Source: Phytophthora quininea (Eukaryota; Oomycota; Peronosporomycetes; Peronosporales; Peronosporaceae). From it: DNA of 64,000 nucleotides. Location of the stretch: positions 151,100-215,099 of the forward strand of contig JAAVTG010000333.1 of assembly GCA_011947345.1 (NCBI GenBank), in the 5' to 3' direction. The notes under the pieces were generated by a model that made no database searches, had not been told where the DNA came from, and saw nothing but the letters and a program-made list of their open reading frames with translations. A program made the translations under genes and the position numbers. Of the stretch, positions 18,408 to 30,600 are shown piece by piece (position 1 is the stretch's first letter; every line of letters starts with the position of its first letter).

Positions 18408-20636
18408 CTAATCAAAAATCTGCGTGTACACGATGCTTCTCGTGTACACTCCTCCGTCCGGGTCTACGAACTCTGGATACTCAATCAATGCCTTGAACTT
18501 GCTTCGGGACGTCACGCGAGACAACGCCACATACAATTGGCCATGCGAACAGCACGGGAAGCCAAGTACAGCCCCAAGTTTAACACCGTCTGACCTTGGG
18601 CCGTGTTAATCGTCATGGCGAATGCCGGTTGCACGGGGAACTGCTTTCGTCGTAGCCGGAAGGGGAAATCGGAGTTGTCGTCGTCGCTCACGAACATAAT
18701 TCCCGGGATGAGTACTTCTTGGCCTGTTCGTTCTCCAGTCATAATTGTTGCTCGAATGACGTGGTCCTTCAAGCCGACGATTCGTAGACGCGTTCCGTTG
18801 CACAGTCCAAGATCCGGGGGATGAGATTTCTCATCATCATGATGGGGATGCCCTTCTTGAGCAGTAGTCTGTGAGGTGGAATCCCGTTCATGTTCACCGA
18901 GTGGAGGAGCTACTGCTCGAAAAGCGTTCCGTCATCCTCCTCCACCGAGTCCACCGACAAATACTCCCGCGCTGTCTCCGGAAGTCGAGCTGCGAGTGCC
19001 TCGTTGATTCTGCATACCATCTCATTCTTAGTCGTCAAAACCGTCCGGCTGGCAAAATATTCATTCGTCGCAATCTCCGGATTCGCAACGTCGGCATACA
19101 TTGCGTCAATGATGCGGATCATACCCCTTGGTATTGCCCCTGGAGCTATTTCCTCGTCCTCGTCGTCTTCTACAGGAGGTCCGGGATCAGCATATCAGCA
19201 GGAATCTTGATGTAGTCATTGCCAAGATCAGCACGTTTTCGTGCCGACCCTCACCAACGGCAAGCAAAACATTAGAGAGAGAGAGGATATCCTCGTCGCT
19301 TTCTCCTGTCCCCTCGCTCCCAATGCGCATGTTCTGTGTTAACCGAACCTGCAAAAGTGTCTCCACAGAGGCGATTCCTTTATACATGCGTTGATCGTTT
19401 CTGCAGGCGTGCCTCTCTTCACGACAGGAAGGATCTGGCGGAAATCTCCTGAGAGGACAAAAACCTTTCCACCGAAAGGCTCCTGGGGTTATCCATAATG
19501 TCCCGTTGCGCTCGGTCGACAGCCTCAAACGCGTGGCGATGCGTTATCGGAGCTTCATCCCAAATGACCAAACTGATCTGGTGGATAAGCTTGCGCAGGT
19601 GCGATTGTTGGAAAATCGAACACGTAGAATCCTTGTCCAGTTTCAGCGGAATTTTGAAAGTAGAATGCGCCGTACGCCCGCCCATGAGAAGTGAAGATGC
19701 AATTCCACTGGACGCAACAGCAAGTGCAATCTTCTCATCCAGACGCACCCTGGCCAAAATGCGTCGAAGTAATGTAGACTTTCCCGTTCCACCAGGCCCA
19801 TCAACAAAAAGAAACTATTGTGAAATTTCCCGCGTGGATGAACTGCCCCCGTCGTTACGCGAAGCGCTGATCGTCGATACCTCATGTCCTGACTCGGCTT
19901 CGACGGCTTGTATGATCTGGTCGAATACGGCTTTCTGCCCTTCGTTGAGTTTGGCCTCGTCGCGAACAATTGCCTCCAATGTCCTTGCGCTGTAGCCTTT
20001 CTCGCGGCGTATGAGATTGTTGTCGAGAAGAGACTCTCGAACCAAACTCGGGAAGTCACTTAACTGCGGAAGGTCAAAATCGGTCACAGCATACCCACTT
20101 ACCTTTAGCAAATCGTTCACGCTTTTTAGCGTCTCAAACAACACCACAGTCCCCGTGTAGACTCGGGGAGGTTCCGGTGCTTAGGCGCTATATCCCGATT
20201 CAATTCCTCATAGAACTGGTCCCACAACCTACGGACATCTCTTGGCATCGAGTACACAGTGTACTGAAGAGCTGTCGAAGTTGGCATGGGATCTAAAACT
20301 TGCAGCCTCTGTCATGCATGCAGCCCACTCTTGATTGTTGTCAAGATATCTCAATTGTAACTCTGCTTCCTAAAACGTGGGACATACGACGCTGGTCACT
20401 GTCCGTAAACTCTCGAACGATGAAGGCTTTCTTCGATTACAGAGCAATATTCGGAGAAAAAACTTCTCAGCGTCCGGGAGGTTACATAGATTATTCTTTC
20501 TAGTGCCTCTCTCTACTGCTTGCGCCGAACCCACTGCTTTTCTTTCCAAACGAACTCCTTGGGGATGTCCTTGTATAGCATCGTCTTCGCAAGCGAGCGC
20601 AGGTAACGTTCCCACGCTCTATCGCGTTTGGTTTTA
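18408..20636 (-). pseudogene. Helitron PIF1-like helicase domain
   Basis: Minus-strand helicase half of a Helitron RepHel protein, broken into several frames. In order: the pre-helicase linker 'YKDIPKEFVWK' (about 20570) and 'SFESLRTV' (about 20400); Walker A 'GPGGTGKSTLL' (about 19780); 'ASSGIASSLLMGGRTAHS'; Walker B-type 'LVIWDEAPITHR' (about 19560); 'LTQNMRI' (about 19330); 'NEMVCRINE' (about 19020). Then 'FRLRRKQFPVQPAFAMTI' with 'AQGQT' (about 18640), and 'QLYVALSRV' (about 18530) in a shifted frame. The protein ends at TAG 18410-18408, about 240 bp from the Helitron terminus. PIF1-type helicases unwind DNA during rolling-circle transposition. The upstream Rep half continues only as fragments; the gene is dead. 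Confidence 0.8.
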
Positions 20637-20639
20637 GTT

Positions 20640-21565
20640 GTGTGGGGGACTATTGTCGACCTCTTCATTAAGTACGTTTGGTGCGGACCACCCTACTATT
20701 GGTGTGGTCCACCTTCGCTCCGCTCGGGAGCGATTGGCTGAAACTCATTTCAGGGAATGGGCGCCGCCGTCGCTTGCGCTCGGCAGCCAATGGCAGCGCC
20801 AGATCTTGTCCATCGAAACTCGGCGACGGACCGACCGACAGACTGACAGACAAGCGGACAGACAGCAAGTCTCCCGTAGTAGTCTTAAGATATACCCTAT
20901 CGATATAGCTAGTGCATAATGATCTATTCGCTTCAGTTGTGCGAGATCACTGTACAACTTGTGTATCTACTTTTAAATACGAGGTAGCTGTACTTTACTG
21001 ATTCTTAGGGAGATAAAATATTATACCGCTCAATTTATTACTAGATGAACTTTGCTGTACTAGTCTTAAAGGGAACATATTTTACTGCCCTACATTAGTC
21101 AACATCAATGAAAACATGGGGACTGAAAATTTATTCTTGAGCAGGATGAAAGTATGAATGCAGAGTATTCTATCTTTAATGTTAACTGCTAAGGTACTTT
21201 AGTGTGTTAGTAGAAGAACTCGCTTACATGTTCAATGTGAAGCTTTGTATTCGTTTAAAATATTGGAAAGGTCCTTAATTAGGCACTTTATTAACGGTTG
21301 CCGCCTTATTCATGAACAATCATTAGCATTGCTTTAGAAGTGTACGTTATGCGTTGCTGTTAAAATACGATAGTAAAATTGTGCCAAAGCAAATGAAATT
21401 TATTGTGAATCGTGCATAATGTCGACTTCAGTGTTGCCGCCATTATCGATACAATTTCTGTAACGTCGACTACAAGATTTCGTATATTCTAATACTGTTT
21501 TGACGTCTTTATCTTAGCACATTAACTGGCAAAACCACATATGTTTTCTCTGTCGTCTAAATCTA
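20640..21565. other. Helitron interior and AT-rich DNA without a gene
   Basis: Begins with a GC-rich patch (about 20700-20810) containing an inverted ATTGGCTG/CAGCCAAT pair and a GACA-type microsatellite (about 20826-20870). It then turns AT-rich. No frame in it resembles the Rep protein that should connect the helicase to the fragment at 22446-22992. Confidence 0.4.
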
Positions 21566-22309
21566 ACAAGGATTGCCTGACTCAACCAGACTGAAAAACG
21601 GCATTCCTCGAAGTAGCCTAAAAATAAAATCTCCAGTTTTGTAAATTAGCCCACAATATTTTTGCTATTAAATTGACGTTTTTCTAAGAGAAGTGGGGTA
21701 GTGGCATGATTGGATCTGTTTTGGTTATTGCATTATCGTAGGTCAAACATGGCATTCTGAACAAAAAGGCTTCAACTTTTTTAGGCAAAATAAAAATATC
21801 GTTCGATTGGAATTATTTTCACATGGTGTCTTTGTTCTTGGGCTACCTATGCCATATCTAGTTGTCTAAGTAAAAAATAATAATAGTTCCTGAAGATATA
21901 ACATGTCTAAAACGATTGCGTAGTTGGTCATTTTGAGTTTTTCTTCAAGAAGCTGTTTTTATTGGGGCATCTAGGGGCTACACGTGAATACACACCTTAA
22001 CGCAAACGTTTAGGCAATATTGAAAGCCCTGTGATTGGATGTGTATAACTAGTTTTGGCTAAGGTGCCATCATTTTAACGAAACACTTAGAGACATACCA
22101 ACAATTCTTCAAAACTCTAAACTTGCCACCTGTTACATATCATGTAATAGAAGGTGAATGGACGCTATTCTGCGGCACAGCCTAGCCCACTATGGTTTTA
22201 CACCATGGTATGATGTATTGACACAGCTTAACGATGCCTCATATCTTTTTGGTAAAATTAGTTTTTACCCACTACGAAAAATGGTCTGGTTGAGTCAAGC
22301 AATCCTTGT
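21566..22309. mobile_element. 744-bp non-autonomous element with 27-bp terminal inverted repeats
   Basis: Ends are perfect inverted repeats except for one base: ACAAGGATTGC then TGACTCAACCAGAC on the left, and the reverse complement on the right. TA sits directly outside both ends (21564-21565 and 22310-22311), consistent with a Tc1/mariner-type duplication. The interior is AT-rich and has no transposase. It lies between Helitron helicase and Rep fragments, so it probably inserted into the Helitron. Confidence 0.65.
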
Positions 22310-22445
22310 TAATTAGAATTACTAGGTTGTGCTACTACTTCTATGTCTTTTAAGTCTGAGACATCAAGACGGCAATATCGTAGATAGTGTATCATTGTTT
22401 CTACACTTAGTATTTGTCCTAATTTATCAGACATCAGCAATTCGC

Positions 22446-22992
22446 TTAGTAAAATATAATATGCATCCTTTGCGCTACCTTTACAAACACATAGTGATAT
22501 ATGCGATTAGATTCAACACAGTACAAATAGGTAGATTTGAGAGGCATCTCTTCCAACTCAAACACTACTTTATAGAATCGAAGTTTATTAGTTTCAGCTT
22601 GGTTGATGTACGCTGCAGTGTAGTTGGCGGCATCATATGCTTTTTCGATCAATTGTATGTCCGTATTAGCTCTCCAAGCAGCCGAAAGAACAGGCGAATA
22701 GTTATTGGTGTTTTTTCTCATCGACGTAATTTAATCTAAACAAACGCAATTCCCTCACTGACTTCAATATCGGTTTGCTCCTGAAGTTCATTTGAATATC
22801 CAAATCTGCATTTATCTCCGCGTATTTTGCAATATGAGTCAAAAGAGCGAACGTGTTGTTGCACGCAATAAGCACTGCGGGATAAATCACATTCGCACTG
22901 TAGAGTGTCGGCTTTGGAGAACGTGCGGACAAAATATCAATGTTTTTGTCTCTCTGTAGTCGAAGTACTACATAGACTATTATAAAGCTCAT
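22446..22992 (-). pseudogene. Helitron Rep-domain fragment
   Basis: Two overlapping minus-strand frames. The readable part is 'NNYSPVLSAAWRANTDIQLI' followed by 'AANYTAAYINQAE', which matches the block of Helitron Rep proteins reading roughly NPxLLxxxxANxDIQ...YIxKY, downstream of the two-His motif. The upstream frame (22992-22702) has 'RLFRLNYVDEKKH' leading into it. Catalytic His and Tyr motifs are not visible. Same strand and order as the helicase at 18408-20636, so probably the same Helitron, cut by the 744-bp element and then by Copia-2 at 23101. Confidence 0.5.
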
Positions 22993-23101
22993 CAGTCGTT
23001 TTTGCTAGAAGAGACATGAGTTGCTAGTTTACTTCGCCTAAATTCGTTTTCCGCAAGGCACAACATGTCGATGGGCATCGTTTGGATTGTATTGTAAACG
23101 C

Positions 23102-23332
23102 TGTTGCGGGTTACCGGTTTACTGGTATCCATACCGGTCCAACTTGACCACGCGTGATTACGGTACGGTGTTTACGCTACCACTGATTAGACGCGCAGAA
23201 TATTTGGACGAGTGGGCGTGCATCTTTGTACCCGCCAAGTTAACATTTCAAATGAACTCTCACTTCCTCATTTCATTCCTTCTTCTCAAGTGACTTCAAT
23301 TCCTCACGGCCAAGCCCGCTTGACCCCTTTTA
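23102..23332 (+). repeat. Copia-2 5' LTR (231 bp)
   Basis: Starts TGTTGCGGG and ends CCCCTTTTA, with no terminal CA. It contains the short inverted motif 'taccggtttactggtatccataccgg'-like region at about 23111-23138 (ACCGGT core). Confidence 0.9.
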
Positions 23333-23347
23333 GGTTATGAGCCCAAG
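23333..23347 (+). promoter_or_regulatory. Copia-2 primer binding site
   Basis: GGTTATGAGCCCAAG directly after the LTR, the same 15 bases as in Copia-1, complementary to the anticodon region of a Met tRNA. The embedded ATG at 23337 is here out of frame with gag by one base. Confidence 0.7.
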
Positions 23348-26300
23348 TACGATGCCGCACCCGACGTCTCGTCCAAGGTCCTCATTGACAAGTTCGACGG
23401 CGATAACTACGCGACGTGGAGCAGCTATATGCGCGGCGTTTTCCTGACCAAGTCGGTGTGGGGTGCTGTCAAGCGGGAGACGGCGCCGACATTTACGGAT
23501 TCTCGTGCATCGGATGAGTACAGCCGTACGTCAAACGTCGCGCTGGGCCTGATGCTGCTACACATGGTTGCCGACTATCATCACATGATCACGGAGTACG
23601 AACACGCCTGGATTGCGTGGGCCAAGCTCAAGGCACTGTACGGCGGAACGCAGAAGGTCGGTCGCATCTACCTCAAGCATCAGCTGTTCAGCATGGAGAT
23701 GACAGAAGGCGACAATGTGCTGCATCACTGCAACGAGGTCCTCAACATCAGCGCCAAGCTCAACAGTATCGGCGCCAAGATGGAGGACGAAGGCGTGGTG
23801 ATCTGCTTGTTGCGCAGTCTACCCAAGAGCTACGAGAACGTCGTGCTGAACTTGGAGATGAGCGCCGCTGAGCTGAAGACGCAAGACGTTATCAAGGTGC
23901 TCACGAACGAGCACATCAAGCGGCAGGGTGAGAAATCGACACCGGTGAAGACTGAGGACGCTGCAAATGCGTTCAGTGTCGAGCGTGAGACTCGCCGTTG
24001 TTCCTACTGCGGAAAACTGGGGCACCTCGTGGACAAGTGCTGGACCAAGCAGAAGGACGGAAATCGTGGAGCACGACGTGGCCGGTCTGGTCGCGGTGAG
24101 AACAATATCCAGTGGCGCAACGAAGATGAGGGTGACTTCATCGCGTTTGCGGTCTCTATGGCGTGCGGAGTTTCGACGAGCAAGAAGTTCCAAGATACGT
24201 GGGCAATCGACAGTGGTGCCACACACCACATCTGCAACGACAAGTCCAAGTTTGCCGACATCAAGCTGTGGGACAAGCGCGAACTCACGGTTGCCAACGG
24301 GGACTCTGCCAGAATTTTGGGAGTCGGAACGGTTGTTCAGCGAGTGGTTTTGCCCAACGGTGACGATCGCGAGATCAAGGTCGAAGACGCGTTGTACGTG
24401 CCAGGCATGAACAAAGACTTGATGTCGGTCCCGCAGATCAACAAAGTGGTCTGTTTACGGTGGTGTTTGATGGTGCTGAAATGCACATCACTCTGAAAAA
24501 GTCGAAGAAAATCGTTAGTTCGGCGGACCTAGTCGATGGACTCTACTGGCTTCGTGTCCCGCGCGCTTCAGCAAATTCGGTCTCAGTTTCAGTGGACGCT
24601 GTTGATCTGCACTCAAGGATGGGTCACGCTCCGAACGATGTGGTGCGTAAAATGGTCTCAAGTGGCATGCTCAAGGGCGCCAAACTGCCAGCATCATCGG
24701 AAAAATCGAGTGTTTGCCGTGGGTGCCAGCAAGGAAAATCGGTCCAAAAACCTTATCCGACCAACCACGAAAAGGCTAAGTACAAGCCGTTCGAGCTGCT
24801 TCACTTCGATATTTGCGGGCCGATGGAGGAACATTCTCTCGGTGGCAGCAGATATTTGCTGCCCATTGTCGACGAAGCCAGTGGGTGCATGACGGGATTT
24901 TGCCTGCGCGCGAAGTCGGAAAGTGAAGGCTACCTGAAGAAATTTATTTCGAAGGTGGAGTCGCAATTCGGCGCGCGGGTGAAGTTTGTGCGTCATGATG
25001 GTGCCAAGGAATTTGCTACCAACTCGCTCAAGTCTTTCTACGATGGCCGTGGCATTGAACAACAAGTCACGGTTCCGTACGCGCACCAGACCAACGGCAC
25101 GGCTGAACGTGCCAACCGCAGCATTGTGACAATTGGTCGCAGCATGTTGCATCATGCTGGACTTGACAAGAGATTTTGGGCGGAGGCGGTGATGACTGCA
25201 ATCTACATTAAGAATCGACTGCCGTCACCGAAGGTCACCGGGAAAACTCTTTCGAGATCGTGTATAATTCCAAGCCCAACGTGAAGCACATGCGCATTTT
25301 TGCTGCTCGGTGTTCGTGTTGACCCCCAAGGAAAAGCGCCTTAAATGGGACCCAAAAGTTCGTGACGGTATTTTCATGGGCTACGAGGAGCGTTCCAAGG
25401 CGTACCGAATTTATGACATCGAAGCAGGGCAGGTGGTGGTTTCTCGCGATGTCACTTTCGAAGAGTCAAGATTTGGTGCTGTTGAAGAGCGCGAGGACGA
25501 CAAAGATGACAAAGTCGAAGATGCCATCGAGTACCTCAACGACATTGATCTTAGTTCTGGTGACTCTGGTGAGATCGATTTCAAGCAAGCGGGAAAACGT
25601 AAAACCTGTCCTGACCCCGAAGTCCGTGAAAATATTCGCTGACCTCGTCGTGGTGCTGGCTTGGAGGAAGCAAGTGCTCCGGATGAGAGTGAAGAAAATT
25701 CGGGACATCACCACTCGACTCCTCACGAAGAAAATTCGGCCTCCAATGACGAAGAAAATTCTTCAGCTTCGACAATGTTTTGGCATGAGAGTGCGAATGC
25801 TTTCGAGGCGAAGGACAACGCCGAACCTGAGAGTTTTCAAGTTGCGGTCAGCGGTTCGGGCCAAGTACACTGACGCAAGGCTATTCGTGCAGAACTTCGG
25901 TCGATGCGACTTCGTGGAATTTTTCGTGCGGCAAAATTGCCAAACGGTCAACGCGCTGTCGGCACCAAGTGGGTCTTCAAAATCAAGCGCAACCCGGATG
26001 GATCCATCGCTAAATACAAGGCTCGACTCGTTGCCAAGGGTTTTGTGCAGAAATACGGTATTGATTATACCGAGACGTTCTCGCCGGTCGTGAAGTATGT
26101 CACACTTCGCATGATTATTGCTCTCGCCAAGTACTTCGGATGGCCCATCGACCAACTCGATGTGGTTACGGCTTTCTTGTACGGATTGATGAAGGAGAAA
26201 GTGTTCTGCACAGTGCCGGAAGGTGTGGAGTTGGACGATGACTTCGACTGCATCGAGTTGCTCAAGGCAATTTACGGTCTCAAACAGGCTTCACGAGTTT

Positions 26301-27426
26301 GGAACGAGACTTTTGACGAATACGTTCGCTCCATCGGTTTTCGCGCTTCGGCCTATGATCCGTGTCTCTACGTCGAAGTTATCGATAACAAGTGCGTACT
26401 GCTGTTAGTGTATGTGGACGACGTCTTGGTGACAGGAAGCTGTGCCGACCTAATTGCTGAAGTCAAGCACCAACTCAAGACACGTCTTGAGATGACCGAT
26501 AGTGGCAAGTGCAAGTTTATTCTCGGTATCGAAGTGGTCGACAGTGCTGATGGCAGTGTGACTTTGTGCCAGCCTCGCTACATCCGCGACATTTTAGAGC
26601 GCTTTGGCATGGACAAGTGCAAACCTGCTTCGAGCCCAGTGGACATTAGCACCAAGCTTGTTCCGAGCGACGCACTGACGAAGTTGGACGCACCTTTTCG
26701 CGAGGCCGTTGGCGCACTCATGCACTTGATGGCTTCGACTCGCCCAGACACATTGCTTTTGCTGTGGGGTATGTTTCGCGATTTATGGAGAACCCCCAAG
26801 TCGAACACTGGATTGCAGTGAAACGAATTTTTCGCTATCTTCAGGGCACTAAGGCGCACGGAATTCGCTTTTCGCCGAGCAAAAACGTTGAGTTTTTGGG
26901 CTACTCGGATGCTGACTGGGCCGGCGACGTGAGCGATCGCAAGTCGACTTCCGGCTACCTTTTCCAACTTGTAGGCGGGCCAGTATCGTGGGGCTCCAAT
27001 AAACAATCAAGTGTGTCGTTATCTACGAGCGAAGCCGAATACATCGCGCTGAGTCTGGCGATCCAAGAAGGCAAATGGGTGCATCGACTTTTGTGCGAGA
27101 TTTTGGCGGCTGCGGTTTTACCGACTCCGGACTTGACAATTTTCGAAGACAACCAGTCGTGCATCAAGATGACCAAGAACCCTGTGAACCACGGCCGCGC
27201 CAAGCACGTCGACATCAAGTACCACCACATCCGTGACGAAGTGAAGCGCGGTGAAGTGACTGTCGAGTACTGCGAGACCGCGATCATGCTGGCGGACATC
27301 TTGACGAAGGCGCTCCCGGACCCCGCCACAACGAACTCACGACGGCACTTGGCGTTCACACGTGTTCGCGTTGAGGGGCGTGTTGCGGGTTACCGGTTTA
27401 CTGGTATCCATACCGGTCCAACTTGA
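23337..27426 (+). pseudogene. Copia-2 Gag-Pol polyprotein, frameshifted
   Basis: All Copia domains are visible but in changing frames. UBN2-like Gag and CCHC '[14 protein letters not shown]' (23429-24496); protease '[11 protein letters not shown]' (about 24200). GAG-pre-integrase 'DLHSRMGHAPNDV' and integrase with 'LLHFDICGPM', 'VRHDGAKEF' and 'TNGTAERANR' (24460-25284). RT with 'YVDDVLVTG' (25904-26821). RNase H with 'GYSDADWAGD', 'STSEAEYIALS' and 'EDNQSCIKMTKNP' (26764-27426, ending in the LTR). Frame changes near 24470, 25290 and 26780, stops at 25640 and 25871, and a one-base shift at the start make it inactive. Catalytic motifs themselves are largely intact, so decay is moderate. Only distantly similar to Copia-1. 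Confidence 0.9.
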
Positions 27427-27611
27427 CCACGCGTGATTACGGTACGGTGTTTACGCTACCACTGATTAGACGCGCAGAATGATTGGACGAGTAGGCGTGC
27501 ACCTTTGTACCCGCCAAGTTAACATTTCAAACGAACTCTCACTTCCTCATTTCATTCCTTCTTCTCAAGTGACTTCAATTCCTCACGGCCAAGCCCGCTC
27601 GACCCCTTTTA
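27381..27611 (+). repeat. Copia-2 3' LTR (231 bp)
   Basis: Second LTR copy, differing from 23102-23332 at about six positions, clustered around 27481-27510 and in the last 80 bp. Followed by the duplicated AACGC. Confidence 0.9.
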
Positions 27612-27639
27612 AACGCGTATCGGGAGCCGTCTAGCCACC

Positions 27640-30600
27640 GTAGTGGTTCAACTTCCGCATGCGATGCGTTATCTCTGATGCTCTACTATTTCTCCCCTCT
27701 CTCTGCCAGAGTCCGTCTATCGGTGCGTGGGCTAGTAGCCGTCGATGAGTTGTTTCCAACCCTTTCTATCTTGTGCGCAGGTTCGGAGCAGGTAAAGGTC
27801 GGGGGCTCGTCGCAGTCTGTGTCCTGAGACTGAGGAAAGCGTCTGAAGGTCATCGTCGAAAACCAAAGAAAGTGTAAGTCGTCGTTTGCCACGCCATGAG
27901 CCTTGATTACTGGGTGTGAAGTAAGCGTCCATGAAGCGGTATGCCGGGATATTCGTTGGTCGGCGTATAATATATCCAAAGTGTCTCCAGCGGTTGCGGA
28001 GTAGGACATAGCGGAGTGGTTCGGGTCCCGTCCTGTCGTAGAGCTTGTCGTTGGATTTTCAGTCTGGGTGGTGCACGCCGATCACCTTCCGGAGCTGATG
28101 GCGGTGAAAACTTTCGAGGCTGACAAGATCAGCTTGCGTGAGCGCTCAGGTGCCGCTGTTGTAAAGCAGGATTGGCAAGGCGTAGCGGTTGTAGAGGCAA
28201 ACTCGGGTCTCCTTGGAGGTTTTCAATGGCCGAAGCCAGATGTTCCACAGTCGGTGGAATGCTGCAGATGCGAGATTTTTGCGTCGAGATAGGTCTTCTG
28301 TGTCACCAAGTAGTGAGCATAATTTGCGCGTGTTGCGCCAAGCTTCATGGGTCTTGCGTGAAATTCTTGTACTGCATGCTGTCGGGCTGCGGAGGATCTC
28401 GGTAGTTCTATCTTGGTAGTATTCATCTGCAGTGATCATTTTGCCAGAATGGCGAGTGTTTGGGTTTTGATAAGAGCTGCAATTTCGAGTTGGCGGCAGA
28501 CGAAGTCAGCGTCGTCGGCATACACGATCACGTCTGCGAGGAGGTCGTGGTCGATGTCGAGTTGGCTGGCCAGGTCGCAAAGAGCTGCATCTAAATACAC
28601 AACAAAAAGAACTGGGGAAAGTGAGTTGCCTTAAGGGGTACCTGTGTTGCTCTCGATTGGCGAGAGCAGGGTGTTGCTAATCCGAAGCGAGAGGTTCGTC
28701 TCGCGGAGTAGGAGTCGAATTGGGCGCATCTCATCGTTGTCCACGATTTCTTCGAGTACGGAGAGAGATTTGTCGCGGTTGACGGCGTTAAAAGCACGGG
28801 AGAGATGGATCCCTAAAATGTGGAACCATTCCTTGTATCGTAATGCCCGAGCTGCTATCCATCTGTGGGCCTAAACTGCTTCGGCAGTACTGCGACTGGG
28901 TCGGAACCCACTTTGATGTGGGGACAAGAAGCGTTCGACCTTCGGCGAGATTTGATGAAGCACCACTAGCGATCGCTTTGCAGATGCTGTTTAGTAGCAC
29001 GATGGGTCGGAGGCTGGCACATTGGCCGGCCGGCTTGTTTGGCTTAGGGAGTCCGAGCAGGATCCGTCACCCAGATGGATGTTGTCTCCAGTTGTAAACC
29101 CACGGATGGTGATGTCGGCGAGAGGTTGAGCCAGAATTGTAGCTCCATATTTTAGTAGCTCGGAAGGAATGGCGTCTGAGCCTCTGTGCCCCCATTGCGT
29201 ATGCGTTGGAAGGCGCGTTCGAGTTCGTCAGCTGTAATGGGGTTTTCCAGTGGGTGCTTGAGTCCGTCATTTGGGACAGGTTGTCGTTGCGGGTCGACGA
29301 ATTGTTCTTGAAAATGTTGCTTTATCTTTTTACCGGTCGCTTTTAGGCTGAGAATGTATTTTCCTTGGCTGTCAAGTAACAAGGTTAGTGGTGAGCGTTT
29401 CTCAGAGAGAGCCCGGGTAGCCGTGAAGAGCTGAGCCGAGGGGTTTGGCTTCTCCATGGCGGTTAGTTTCTCGTCGATATAAGTGATCACAGTTGCTTTG
29501 CTGCGTTATCGAATTTGATTGAGGATGGCGTTGTGTTGTCGGCGAAGGGTCTTGACGTCTTGGGAATGGTGATTGTAGATGACTAGGCGAAGACGCCGCT
29601 GTTCCTGGGACAGGTCGGCGAGCTCAGCGTCGGCTGTCTCGGCATGTAGAACGCGTGGTAGTTAGCCAGCGGTGTCCGCTGCTGCTTCTAGAGTCTTGTT
29701 CAACGCAGCGTTTCATCGTTGATTAGTCGTTTCATGATGGTGTGGTATATCGTCGAGCAATGTCGTGAGCTGTTTGCGGTATTGACGGCGGTAGTCGTCC
29801 CGGTGAACAAGCTGGTACGTAGCGAGACGCGTTTCAGCTGTGTTGGATAGTGACGCTTTTCGTCGGCGGAGGCTGCTGAGTATGCGAATGTTAAAGTCGA
29901 GCGTGACCAACTTGTGATCAGACTGCGTGAGAGCACCACCCATGACTGGGCGTTGATGCAGAGGGATTTGTGGTCCTGATGGAATAGTATGTAGTCAATT
30001 TGGTTGAAGATGCTGCGGTCTGCGAGTCGATGGGTCCAGGTCGTAATGGTTGCGGGCGTGCTTTCTGAATGCTGTGTTCGTGAGGAACAAACGGTTAGAG
30101 TCACAGAAAGAGGAGGGGATAGTGCCATTGCGGTTGCGTCGGCCACGACCCAATTCTCCCACAAAGGTTTCTTGATCCCGGCATCCCCTCTTCTTTGGCG
30201 TTGAAGTCGCCAAGTATAAAGGTCGTTTCCTGTTGCGGAAGTTTCACCCGTGCCTCGTTGAGATCAGCGTAGAATTGGTCAATCTCGTTGGCGGGATATC
30301 CGCTGTGCAGCGGATAGGCGTTAATGATGTTGATCCGTTGCGAGTGCAAGAGGCGGAGTTGTAAAACCCCGATTCGATCGGACTGGGCCCAGTACTTGTA
30401 GAGAAACCTGCGAAGATGAGGGGAAACAGCAAAGCTGATCCCGTGCCAGCGGTTGGATATTGGGAGAGTTAGAAGGTGATATGTACCTGTCTTTTGCTCG
30501 ATCTGGAAGATGATGCGAGTCACTTGAAGTCTGAGGATGTCGAGCTTGTATGTCTTCAGGTCTCTTGGGAGAGTCTCATGTTGTTTGCGCTGAGAACCAA

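Larger units (their letters stand above)
23102..27611 (+). mobile_element. Copia-2: degenerate Ty1/Copia LTR retrotransposon
   Basis: 4510 bp. LTRs of 231 bp (23102-23332, 27381-27611) begin TGTTGCGGG and differ at about six positions. They are flanked by AACGC duplications (23097-23101, 27612-27616). A primer site identical to that of Copia-1 follows the left LTR, and a purine-rich GAGGGGCG precedes the right LTR. The polyprotein is broken by shifts and stops. LTR divergence of about 2.6 percent indicates an older insertion than Copia-1. Confidence 0.92.

Noticed and set aside
18424..19995. Several plus-strand frames over the Helitron helicase
   Set aside because: The minus strand carries ordered PIF1 helicase motifs; these frames are its antisense.
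20700..20810. GC-rich hairpin (CGCTCC/GGAGCG) followed by CTGA, considered as a second Helitron terminus
   Set aside because: The base after CTGA is A rather than T, the spacer is long, and the sequence lies inside the Helitron coding region.
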